From an uncultured Cytophagaceae bacterium (lineage in GTDB: Bacteria; Bacteroidota; Bacteroidia; Cytophagales; Spirosomataceae), in the NCBI GenBank assembly GCA_938008575.1, contig CALLKB010000105.1:1-6497 (forward strand): a stretch of 6,497 nucleotides of DNA. The letters run 5' to 3'. The notes under the pieces were generated by a model, which searched no databases, had not been told where the DNA came from, and saw only the letters and a program-made list of their open reading frames with translations. Position numbers and translations under genes: made by a program. Numbering within the stretch: position 1 is the stretch's first letter; each line of letters starts with the position of its first letter. This document shows, piece by piece, positions 1 through 6,497 of the stretch.

Positions 1-1
1 A

Positions 2-775
2 GTGGACGCATCTGCGATTCATGGCCTGAATTTATCTAGTGTTTCACCGGGCTTTAATTACTATTTTCAGATAGATGCCAAAGGCTTGAATTTGCCCCCA
101 TCTGAATATGTTTTTCAAATAACGCCGTCGAAATTAGACGAAAAAGGGGAATTCAAAGTCCCTGATACCACGCAAGTTAAGGTAGTCGAAAAGCCAGTTA
201 TCAAAAAGCCCATCATTCAACCGATTGATCAATCGTTTCGTTTCATGAATGTTGGGATTAGTCCTATAGCCTTAGGGGGCGAGCAATCTAATTTAACATT
301 AGCGGGGCAGTTTGGTGTCATTCGCGGTTGGTATGGCTATGCAATGACGCTTCATTACGGTTTGGCGGGTTCGCCATCAACGGGGTATACCGCCTCGAAT
401 GAAGCGATTACCAATTATACGGCTACTACCTCGATTTATAAATTTACCAAAGAAGTTAAAACAACTCGATTATCTGTCGTTCCTGCCTTTTTGTTTGGCC
501 TGAATGAACACGTTTACTTACGCGCGGGTGTTGGCTACGGGGCTCGGTCATTGTATTGGTCGGCCGATGAATATAATTTCTCCGGTACAAAAACAGGGGC
601 GATTTGGGCGCAAAATTCGTTTGCAAGCCAATCCGGTGTAGAGGTAGAAGGGGGCTTGAATTTAGTTTTCAAGCGGATTCACGTGGCTGGTGGAATTAAT
701 TATTTAGGTCTGTTTAAGTCGGCAGATTCCAAAGCTTTTTCTGATTTGTGGATTGGATTTGGTTTAAACTTTTAA
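2..775 (+). CDS. Outer-membrane beta-barrel protein, C-terminal part (5' end outside window)
   Basis: The frame is open to the window edge and its first residues (a GTG-encoded position, then DASAIHG) do not resemble a signal peptide, so the true start lies upstream and this is a partial gene. Visible residues 1-58 look like a beta-rich periplasmic segment (PGFNYYFQI, SEYVFQITP). Residues about 59-76 form a Lys/Pro/Val-rich linker (VEKPVIKKPIIQP). The remaining 180 or so residues alternate hydrophobic and polar positions, with aromatic and glycine-rich strands (YGYAMTLHYGLAG, VYLRAGVGYGARSLYW, LWIGFGLNF) and a C-terminal Phe. That is the pattern and size of a small, roughly eight-stranded outer-membrane barrel. 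Barrel class is inferred from pattern only; no specific family or ligand is recognised. The stop lies 3 nt before the next gene, so the two are probably co-transcribed. Confidence 0.7.
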   Translation: MDASAIHGLNLSSVSPGFNYYFQIDAKGLNLPPSEYVFQITPSKLDEKGEFKVPDTTQVKVVEKPVIKKPIIQPIDQSFRFMNVGISPIALGGEQSNLTLAGQFGVIRGWYGYAMTLHYGLAGSPSTGYTASNEAITNYTATTSIYKFTKEVKTTRLSVVPAFLFGLNEHVYLRAGVGYGARSLYWSADEYNFSGTKTGAIWAQNSFASQSGVEVEGGLNLVFKRIHVAGGINYLGLFKSADSKAFSDLWIGFGLNF

Positions 776-778
776 AAC

Positions 779-1789
779 ATGAAGCAGGGCTTATTAATCA
801 TCTTTATTTGTTTACTTTTTTCATGTGAGAAGGATCCTGTTATTCCGGAAGGGAAGGGGAATTTTGTTGATGTTCAAACATTGGCATTAAGTAATATTCA
901 AGATTCCCGTGCGACGACAGGGATAGCGATTGCAAATTTATCCACGCAATATGCGGTTCAGGAACGCGGAGTTTGTTGGGGATTCTTGGATAGCCCCACT
1001 GTATCTGATTTTTATTACCCAGCGAGTGCGAATAATGCAAGCTTTACGTTAACAGATTTGATTCCCGGTCAAAAGTACTTTGTACGTTCCTATGCGAAGA
1101 TTAATGGGATTTATACCTATGGGAATCAGCGCGAATTTATGACGACGCTGGCTAATTCAGGATTGAATAATGGCTTGGTTGCGTTTTATCCACTGAATGG
1201 AGATACCCGGGATTATTCTAGCTCCGGGAATGCGTTAAGCAGTGGGGCGACGAAAACAGCTGGGCGTAGAGGGGTGAATAATACGGCTTATAGTTTTAAT
1301 GGCTCGAATCAGTTTTTGACATTGTTGAATCCGAAAAACCTGCCTTCCAACAACGCGGCATATTCGATGTCAATGTGGTTTAAAGCGAGTATTTGGAGTA
1401 GAGATATGGTCATTGCGGGCTATGGTCCAGCGAATATTCCGGCGGCTTGTAATTATGTCAAAACACTCACAAATCAAGGATTAATGCATAATCATTGGAG
1501 TTTTGACCGTACTTTTAGTTCAGGTACATTTGCGAATTTATGGACGCACATTGTTGTAACCTATGATGGAGGAACAGAGCGATACTATTTAAATGGTCAA
1601 TTGATACATACGTGGCCACATCTAACTAGCCCCTTATTTATCAATCCATCTGTCTTATCCATTGGTGCTCGCGTAGTTAATGCATCCACAAATGATATTC
1701 GAGAGTATTTCAGTGGCTCGATCGACGAATTACGTATTTACAATCGGGCATTAAGTGCCGCTGAAGTTTCCGCGTTAAATACCTTATAA
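779..1789 (+). CDS. Lipoprotein with FN3-like and LamG-like (concanavalin-fold) domains
   Basis: The protein (336 aa) starts with a short lipoprotein signal, MKQGLLIIFICLLFSC, with the lipidated Cys at position 16. The following E-K-D-P resembles the charged lipoprotein-export signal after Cys that sends Bacteroidota lipoproteins to the cell surface. Residues about 30-123 match the fibronectin-III-like repeat common in Bacteroidota surface proteins (ERGVCWGF, then LIPGQKYFVRSYAK, then TYGNQREFMTT). Residues about 130-334 look like a Laminin_G_3/concanavalin-like domain: GLVAFYPLNGDTRDYS near the start, YSFNGSNQFLTL, SMSMWFKA, WTHIVVTYDGG, YYLNGQLIHTW, and the typical end SGSIDELRIYNRALSAAEV. 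Such domains bind carbohydrate or protein ligands; no catalytic residues are evident, so an adhesin or binding role is inferred. The ATG sits 3 nt behind the barrel gene, which suggests the two proteins act together in the envelope. Confidence 0.88.
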   Translation: MKQGLLIIFICLLFSCEKDPVIPEGKGNFVDVQTLALSNIQDSRATTGIAIANLSTQYAVQERGVCWGFLDSPTVSDFYYPASANNASFTLTDLIPGQKYFVRSYAKINGIYTYGNQREFMTTLANSGLNNGLVAFYPLNGDTRDYSSSGNALSSGATKTAGRRGVNNTAYSFNGSNQFLTLLNPKNLPSNNAAYSMSMWFKASIWSRDMVIAGYGPANIPAACNYVKTLTNQGLMHNHWSFDRTFSSGTFANLWTHIVVTYDGGTERYYLNGQLIHTWPHLTSPLFINPSVLSIGARVVNASTNDIREYFSGSIDELRIYNRALSAAEVSALNTL

Positions 1790-1802
1790 TTTTTTGCAGG
1801 CA

Positions 1803-1834
1803 TTTGATTTTCAACTAGAAGCCCTTATCTTGTT
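1803..1834 (+). promoter_or_regulatory. Possible Bacteroidota-type promoter for the kinase/regulator operon
   Basis: The 88-nt gap upstream of the kinase contains TTTG at 1803-1806 and TATCTTGT at 1826-1833, separated by 19 nt. The Bacteroidota sigma-ABfr consensus is TTTG, about 19-21 nt, then TANNTTTG. The -7 element here matches only the TA and the next two T positions. The spacing and position about 45 nt before the ATG are right, but the match is weak. The same gap holds a direct repeat AAGCCCT at 1819-1825 and 1842-1848, which flanks the putative -7 region and could be an operator or chance. Confidence 0.3.
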
Positions 1835-1877
1835 TGCTTGAAAGCCCTGAAAAGGCCCTAGTTCTAATTGAAATCGA

Positions 1878-3800
1878 ATGAAATTAAGTTGCCTTTATAA
1901 GGCCTTATTATGTCTATTGCTGCTCGTTTCTTTCCGAAGCTGGTCTGATGATTCCTATAATTCGGATAAATTTAAACGCGATCTCCGTTATCAAAATCCG
2001 CAATTTATGTGGAAGACATGGGATCGTATTTTTCGTGTAGATGGGAGTTTTTTTTCAAATAGCAATGTCACGGATTTAGAGCGAATTCTTGAGTCACAAT
2101 GGTCCCGTGCTGTTCAACAGCAGAACTTGGATTTAATGATTAAAGCCGCGATTCCCCTGTCGATGGTCTATCATAATCAGGCCAAATTTTCCCATGGCTT
2201 GCCATTTTTTGAGTTTCTATTTAAACATCAAAAGCAAGTACCCGCGTATTATTGGCGGCATATCCTCATTAAATTGGAGGAAGAGTACCGCGGAAAAAAC
2301 GAAATTGAAAAGGCTATTCCCATTCGGCGATTACGGATCAAACTAGGCTATATCAAGACCTTTTGGGAAATTTACCGGGAGTGCGGGCTCTTTGAGGATG
2401 CCTTGCGTGATTTTATGCAATTTCAAACGGTTCCTCCCCGGGGAGATTATCGTCGTTTGTTTTATTTGCAGCGCTTGGGTTGGATATATACCGACTTGAA
2501 GAATTACAAAAAGGCACGCGAGACCTATGCGCAAGGGTATAATGAAGTGGCTGAAGTACGTAAGGCTGCGAAGGCGGTTTACCTGCCACGGGAATTGCGC
2601 TATTGGGAGGGCTTATTTAAAGGGCTGATGGCGCAATGCGACATGGAGATGGGAAATTATAGCCAAGTGATCCCTATGCTGCAGTTTGATATCCGCGCGA
2701 GTATCGATAATCCCGACAATCAAATCGGGAAAGAAATATCCTTGGCTCGGGCCTATCTCCACATCGGTCGCATGGAGTCTGCCAAATATTACATGGATCA
2801 TGCCCGTATATTAATGGCCGAGAAGGTGATTCCTCCAGTGAAGCTTATGATGCTGGGTGCTTATGCGGATTACTATGCTACGCTCAATCGCTATGACTCG
2901 GCCTATTATTTCAATCGGGCCTTGCAAGCATATCAAGACACGGTGAATGCACACATTAATCGGAACAAATCTATTTTGCTTTTGGGCCAATTAGAACTCG
3001 TAAAACACCGCGCGGAGTCGATGAAAAGTCTGCATCAGGTAGAAGTGTATTCCGAGGCGTCAAAATTGCAGGACTTTAAAATTAAGTTGTTGAGCATTAT
3101 CCTTGGAACAATCCTATTTGGTTCCATTTTGTTGTATGTCAATTTTCGCCAAAAAGGTTTACTGACGCAAAATCGAATTCAATTGGATTTAGAACATGAA
3201 CGGAATGCTGTGTTGCTCAAGGAATTGCATCATCGCGTGAAGAATAATTTACAAGTGATTTATAGTTTGTTGAATCTTCAGAAGCGTCGGACTAAAAACG
3301 AAGAATCGATTGACCTGATTACAGCGCTTCAAAATCGAATTCAGACCATTGCTTTGGTGCATAATAATCTATTTCAAACAGATGAAATGGAATATGTAGC
3401 CTTGGATAGTTATGTGCGGACCTTGGTGGAGCATTTGCAGCAGATGTATGCGCAAGACGAGTTGAACCCCGTCACGATCGATTTTAAGATGCAAGATTCA
3501 ATCAGATTACGCTTTGAGCGTATAGGGACATTGGGTTTGATTATCAATGAAATTGTGTCAAATGCATTTAAATATGCCTTTGTGGGGGATTCTGCTGGCG
3601 TACTAACAATTGAAATAGAGCAAAAAGACACACAAGTTATTTTATCCATCGAGGACAACGGTCCGGGACGGGTGGAAGAGATTAATCAAAATTCGAATTT
3701 AGGGATGCGGCTCATTCGCATATTGAGTGAGCAAATGGGGGCGACCTATACCCTGCATCAAAGCCAAGGCATCAAGCATTTATTAACTTTTACAATTTAA
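1878..3800 (+). CDS. Membrane sensor histidine kinase, TPR-like sensor with HisKA_2 and HATPase domains
   Basis: This 640-aa kinase starts with a signal-like hydrophobic segment (residues about 8-19, then FRSWSDDS). Residues about 60-390 are helical and TPR-like; the clearest repeats are near 196-222 (GWIYTDLKNYKKARETYAQG), 286-316 (ARAYLHIGRMESAKYY) and 323-352. A single TM segment lies at about 403-422 (IILGTILFGSILLYVNF), followed by a short coiled coil. The HisKA_2 box ELHHRVKNNLQV begins at residue 449; His452 is the likely phosphoacceptor. The ATP-binding domain shows the N box at 555-566 (IINEIVSNAFKY), the G1 box EDNGPG at 592-597 and the G2 box NLGMRL at 607-612. All catalytic motifs are intact. 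The sensor most likely sits in the periplasm and the kinase in the cytoplasm; the stimulus is unknown. The response-regulator gene begins 2 nt after the stop, so the two form an operon and a cognate pair. Confidence 0.93.
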   Translation: MKLSCLYKALLCLLLLVSFRSWSDDSYNSDKFKRDLRYQNPQFMWKTWDRIFRVDGSFFSNSNVTDLERILESQWSRAVQQQNLDLMIKAAIPLSMVYHNQAKFSHGLPFFEFLFKHQKQVPAYYWRHILIKLEEEYRGKNEIEKAIPIRRLRIKLGYIKTFWEIYRECGLFEDALRDFMQFQTVPPRGDYRRLFYLQRLGWIYTDLKNYKKARETYAQGYNEVAEVRKAAKAVYLPRELRYWEGLFKGLMAQCDMEMGNYSQVIPMLQFDIRASIDNPDNQIGKEISLARAYLHIGRMESAKYYMDHARILMAEKVIPPVKLMMLGAYADYYATLNRYDSAYYFNRALQAYQDTVNAHINRNKSILLLGQLELVKHRAESMKSLHQVEVYSEASKLQDFKIKLLSIILGTILFGSILLYVNFRQKGLLTQNRIQLDLEHERNAVLLKELHHRVKNNLQVIYSLLNLQKRRTKNEESIDLITALQNRIQTIALVHNNLFQTDEMEYVALDSYVRTLVEHLQQMYAQDELNPVTIDFKMQDSIRLRFERIGTLGLIINEIVSNAFKYAFVGDSAGVLTIEIEQKDTQVILSIEDNGPGRVEEINQNSNLGMRLIRILSEQMGATYTLHQSQGIKHLLTFTI

Positions 3801-3802
3801 TT

Positions 3803-4408
3803 ATGGATCAAAAGCGAATTATAATCTTGGAGGACGAGATTATTGTGGCCTTGGATATCAAGGAGATTTTGGAAGAATTGGGCTATGCTTGTCAAGTATT
3901 TCATGACTTTCATTTGGCTTTGCAGGCCCTTGATACATTTAACCCCCAATTAGCTATATGTGACATAAATATTGGCGAAGGACCAAGTGGAATTGATTTT
4001 GTGAAACAAGCATTGCAGTTGAAGCCTCAGCTAGCCATTATCTATTTGACCGCATTTAGTGATCGGAAAATTGTGGAATTAGCCGGTAAAACGCATCCCG
4101 TCAATTACATCTTAAAGCCGTGGAGTGATCACCAAATTCGGGTTTCGGTGGAAATGGCATTTGATCAAATATTTTCTGTAGCCCAACAAAGCCAAAAGCT
4201 GGGGGACCTCACACAATCCGAATTAAAAATTCTCGAATTGATTGCGCAGAATAAAAAGAGCAAGGAGATTGCCGACATCCTTTTTATATCGGAAAAGACG
4301 GTGAAAAATCATCGCTATCACATTAGTAAGAAATTAAATCTGTCGACGGAAAACAACAGTTTATTGGCATTTGCCTTAAGTCATTTTGGGTATAAAAATG
4401 AGGCCTAG
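3803..4408 (+). CDS. Response regulator, REC plus LuxR-type HTH (cognate of upstream kinase)
   Basis: The protein (201 aa) has an N-terminal receiver domain (residues about 4-122) with the acidic pocket E10/D11, phosphoacceptor Asp54 in AICDINIG, the switch Thr83 in IIYLTAFSD, and Lys105 in YILKPW. A LuxR/GerE-type HTH occupies about 136-196: LTQSELKILELIAQNKKSKE, IADILFISEKTVKNHR with the recognition helix at about 163-178, then ISKKLNL. Length and domain order are normal for the NarL/FixJ class. It follows the kinase by 2 nt without an obvious Shine-Dalgarno sequence, as is usual in Bacteroidota. Phosphorylation by that kinase, dimerisation and promoter binding are expected from the family; targets cannot be read from the window. 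The stop codon TAG lies in the loop of a perfect 20-bp palindrome (4397-4416). Confidence 0.94.
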   Translation: MDQKRIIILEDEIIVALDIKEILEELGYACQVFHDFHLALQALDTFNPQLAICDINIGEGPSGIDFVKQALQLKPQLAIIYLTAFSDRKIVELAGKTHPVNYILKPWSDHQIRVSVEMAFDQIFSVAQQSQKLGDLTQSELKILELIAQNKKSKEIADILFISEKTVKNHRYHISKKLNLSTENNSLLAFALSHFGYKNEA

Positions 4409-4416
4409 GCCTCATT
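4397..4416 (+). repeat. Perfect 20-bp palindrome over the response-regulator stop codon
   Basis: AATGAGGC (4397-4404) and GCCTCATT (4409-4416) form an 8-bp stem around CTAG. The last 12 nt of the response-regulator gene are inside it, with the TAG stop at 4406-4408. There is no T-run behind it, so it is not a typical intrinsic terminator by itself. It could protect the mRNA 3' end, act as the first helix of the structured stretch that follows, or be a protein-binding site. Confidence 0.6.
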
Positions 4417-4418
4417 GT

Positions 4419-4486
4419 GGGAATCGCAGGAACGATGTTCCTTTGTATTGTAAATGATTCTAGTTCTAATACAACACGCGATTACC
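4419..4486 (+). ncRNA. Candidate structured RNA (possible three-way junction) in the 3' UTR
   Basis: Three helices can form side by side. P1 pairs AATCGC (4422-4427) with GCGATT (4478-4483), and GG/CC (4419-4420/4485-4486) extends it past one G-A mismatch. P2 pairs AGGAAC (4428-4433) with GTTCCT (4437-4442) around GAT. P3 pairs TTGTATT (4443-4449) with AATACAA (4468-4474), leaving an 18-nt loop. P1, P2 and P3 abut without gaps on the 5' side, with only 3 nt left between P3 and P1. A palindromic hairpin precedes and an intrinsic terminator follows, so the transcript from about 4397 to 4549 would be compactly folded. It matches no RNA family that I recognise. It could be a 3'-UTR-derived small RNA, or chance pairing. 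The strand is that of the upstream operon. Confidence 0.35.
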
Positions 4487-4512
4487 TAACCCTAATACCT
4501 TAAATTTATGCG

Positions 4513-4549
4513 AAGCCCTCTGCTAGGAATAGTGGGGGGCTTTATTTTT
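4513..4549 (+). terminator. Rho-independent terminator of the kinase/regulator transcript
   Basis: AAGCCCTC (4513-4520) pairs with GGGGGCTT (4535-4542), including one G-U pair. The loop is 14 nt, and the stem is followed by TATTTTT. This is a convincing plus-strand intrinsic terminator about 105 nt behind the response-regulator stop. Confidence 0.75.
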
Positions 4550-4555
4550 GAACAG

Positions 4556-4592
4556 AAAAAAAGGACATCTCTTTCGAAATGTCCTTTTTTTT
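4556..4592. terminator. Bidirectional intrinsic terminator
   Basis: GGACAT (4563-4568) pairs with ATGTCC (4579-4584) around a 10-nt loop. The stem is flanked by seven A on the left and eight T on the right, so it ends transcripts in both directions. On the plus strand it backs up the terminator at 4513-4549. On the minus strand it lies 17 nt beyond the tRNA-Arg remnant and is where the terminator of the original tRNA gene would be. Confidence 0.8.
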
Positions 4593-4608
4593 GCTTTGCT
4601 ACTTTGTG

Positions 4609-4660
4609 TAGCCCCGGAAGGAATCGAACCTTCATCTTAGGTACCGGAAACCTACATTAT
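4609..4660 (-). pseudogene. 3' half of tRNA-Arg(CCG): probable att site of an integrated element
   Basis: Read on the minus strand this is the anticodon arm to the 3' end of a tRNA. The anticodon stem is TAGGT/ACCTA (4650-4654/4638-4642) and its 7-nt loop TTCCGGT gives anticodon CCG (Arg). A 4-nt variable region follows, then the T stem GAAGG/CCTTC (4629-4633/4617-4621) with loop TTCGATT, the acceptor 3' strand CGGGGCT (4610-4616) and discriminator A; CCA is not encoded. The matching 5' acceptor strand AGCCCCG and a normal D arm are absent from the 80 or so bases before it. Similarity stops near 4660. A 3' tRNA piece that keeps its own terminator is what remains at the far end of an element inserted by a tyrosine integrase, so the element would lie to the right. 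The partner tRNA copy and the integrase are not in the window. Confidence 0.8.
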
Positions 4661-4685
4661 CATAAAACATGTGTTTACTTGATTT

Positions 4686-4708
4686 AAAGACCATATTTGG
4701 GTCTTTTT
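4686..4708 (+). terminator. Terminator-like hairpin next to the tRNA remnant
   Basis: AAAGACC (4686-4692) pairs perfectly with GGTCTTT (4700-4706) around a 7-nt loop, and the T-run continues to 4708. On the plus strand it looks like a modest intrinsic terminator. On the minus strand it is about 100 nt past the stop of the regulator gene and could end that transcript before the tRNA remnant, though the T-tract is poorer on that side. Confidence 0.45.
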
Positions 4709-4760
4709 GTGCAGCAAATGTAGCGTTTTTGAGTGTTTTGCTTCACAAGTGCTGCACAAG
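4707..4760. repeat. 10-bp inverted repeat with nested direct repeat, probable att-flanking sites
   Basis: TTGTGCAGCA (4707-4716) and TGCTGCACAA (4750-4759) are perfect reverse complements 33 bp apart. CACAAG also occurs twice as a direct repeat, at 4744-4749 and 4755-4760, 11 bp apart, roughly one helical turn. Such paired sites beside a tRNA scar fit arm-type binding sites for an integrase or excisionase. That role is inferred from position only. Confidence 0.4.
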
Positions 4761-4764
4761 TTTT

Positions 4765-4793
4765 GAAGTTTGAAACTTCGTTTAATTTTAAAC
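4765..4793. repeat. Two adjacent short inverted repeats
   Basis: GAAGTTT (4765-4771) and AAACTTC (4773-4779) are mirror arms around a single G. Directly after it GTTTAA (4780-4785) and TTAAAC (4788-4793) form a second dyad. Both lie between the regulator stop and the tRNA remnant in AT-rich DNA. They may be protein-binding sites of the element end or part of the regulator 3' UTR. Confidence 0.35.
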
Positions 4794-4809
4794 AAAGTAG
4801 TATGTTGAA

Positions 4810-6497
<1,688 letters not shown>

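Noticed and set aside
2..4. GTG as the true start of the first gene
   Set aside because: The product begins without a signal peptide although it is an outer-membrane-type protein, and the frame is open to the window edge; the gene is cut by the window.
840..3658. Minus-strand open frames of 62-82 codons inside the lipoprotein and kinase genes (840-1040, 2343-2534, 2613-2801, 3410-3658)
   Set aside because: They lie opposite clearly coding plus-strand genes with recognisable domains, and their translations show no domain, signal peptide or plausible start context.
4397..4416. The palindrome as the main intrinsic terminator of the operon
   Set aside because: No T-run follows it; the hairpin at 4513-4549 has the proper T-tract.
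4481..4507. Telomere-like CCTAAC/CCTAAT repeats or a CRISPR-like array
   Set aside because: Only two to three imperfect hexamers, no regular spacing and no cas genes.
4609..4740. Intact or intron-containing tRNA-Arg gene
   Set aside because: No AGCCCCG acceptor 5' strand or proper D arm is found in the bases upstream on the minus strand; only the 3' half is present.

Overview
The window looks like Bacteroidota DNA, most probably from the Cytophagales/Sphingobacteriales side (a tentative placement). Supporting signs are a surface-type lipoprotein with a C-E-K-D start, a periplasmic-repeat histidine kinase of the HisKA_2 type, start codons without a Shine-Dalgarno sequence, and a tRNA remnant without an encoded CCA.

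Left part (1 to about 4600, moderate GC, all genes on +): the 3' end of an outer-membrane beta-barrel protein gene; 3 nt later a lipoprotein with an FN3-like and a LamG-like (concanavalin-fold) domain; then, after an 88-nt gap with a possible promoter, a two-gene signalling operon. That operon encodes a 640-aa membrane histidine kinase with a TPR-like periplasmic sensor and, 2 nt behind it, a 201-aa REC-LuxR response regulator. The kinase should phosphorylate Asp54 of the regulator, which would then bind DNA through its C-terminal HTH. The envelope pair and the signalling pair may be related only by position.

Middle (4397 to 4800, no protein gene): a tightly packed run of hairpins begins on the response-regulator stop codon. 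It includes helices that can stack as a three-way junction and ends in an intrinsic terminator, so it is a candidate structured 3' UTR or small RNA. A bidirectional terminator follows, and then the 3' half of a tRNA-Arg(CCG) gene on the minus strand that has lost its 5' half. This is the usual scar left at one end of an element integrated into a tRNA gene. The sequence on its right is visibly more AT-rich and carries several short inverted repeats.

Right part (4810 to 6497, AT-rich): a minus-strand membrane-spanning regulator (beta-propeller-like repeats, one TM segment, short AraC-type HTH) that lacks its N-terminus, and a plus-strand fragment of NAD+-dependent DNA ligase (LigA) that lacks both ends. 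The two meet head to head, each in mid-gene, within about 30 bp near 5965. This is either a rearrangement breakpoint or, more probably, an assembly chimera, so linkage of ligA to the rest should not be trusted. No CRISPR array, transposase, integrase or defence gene is visible.
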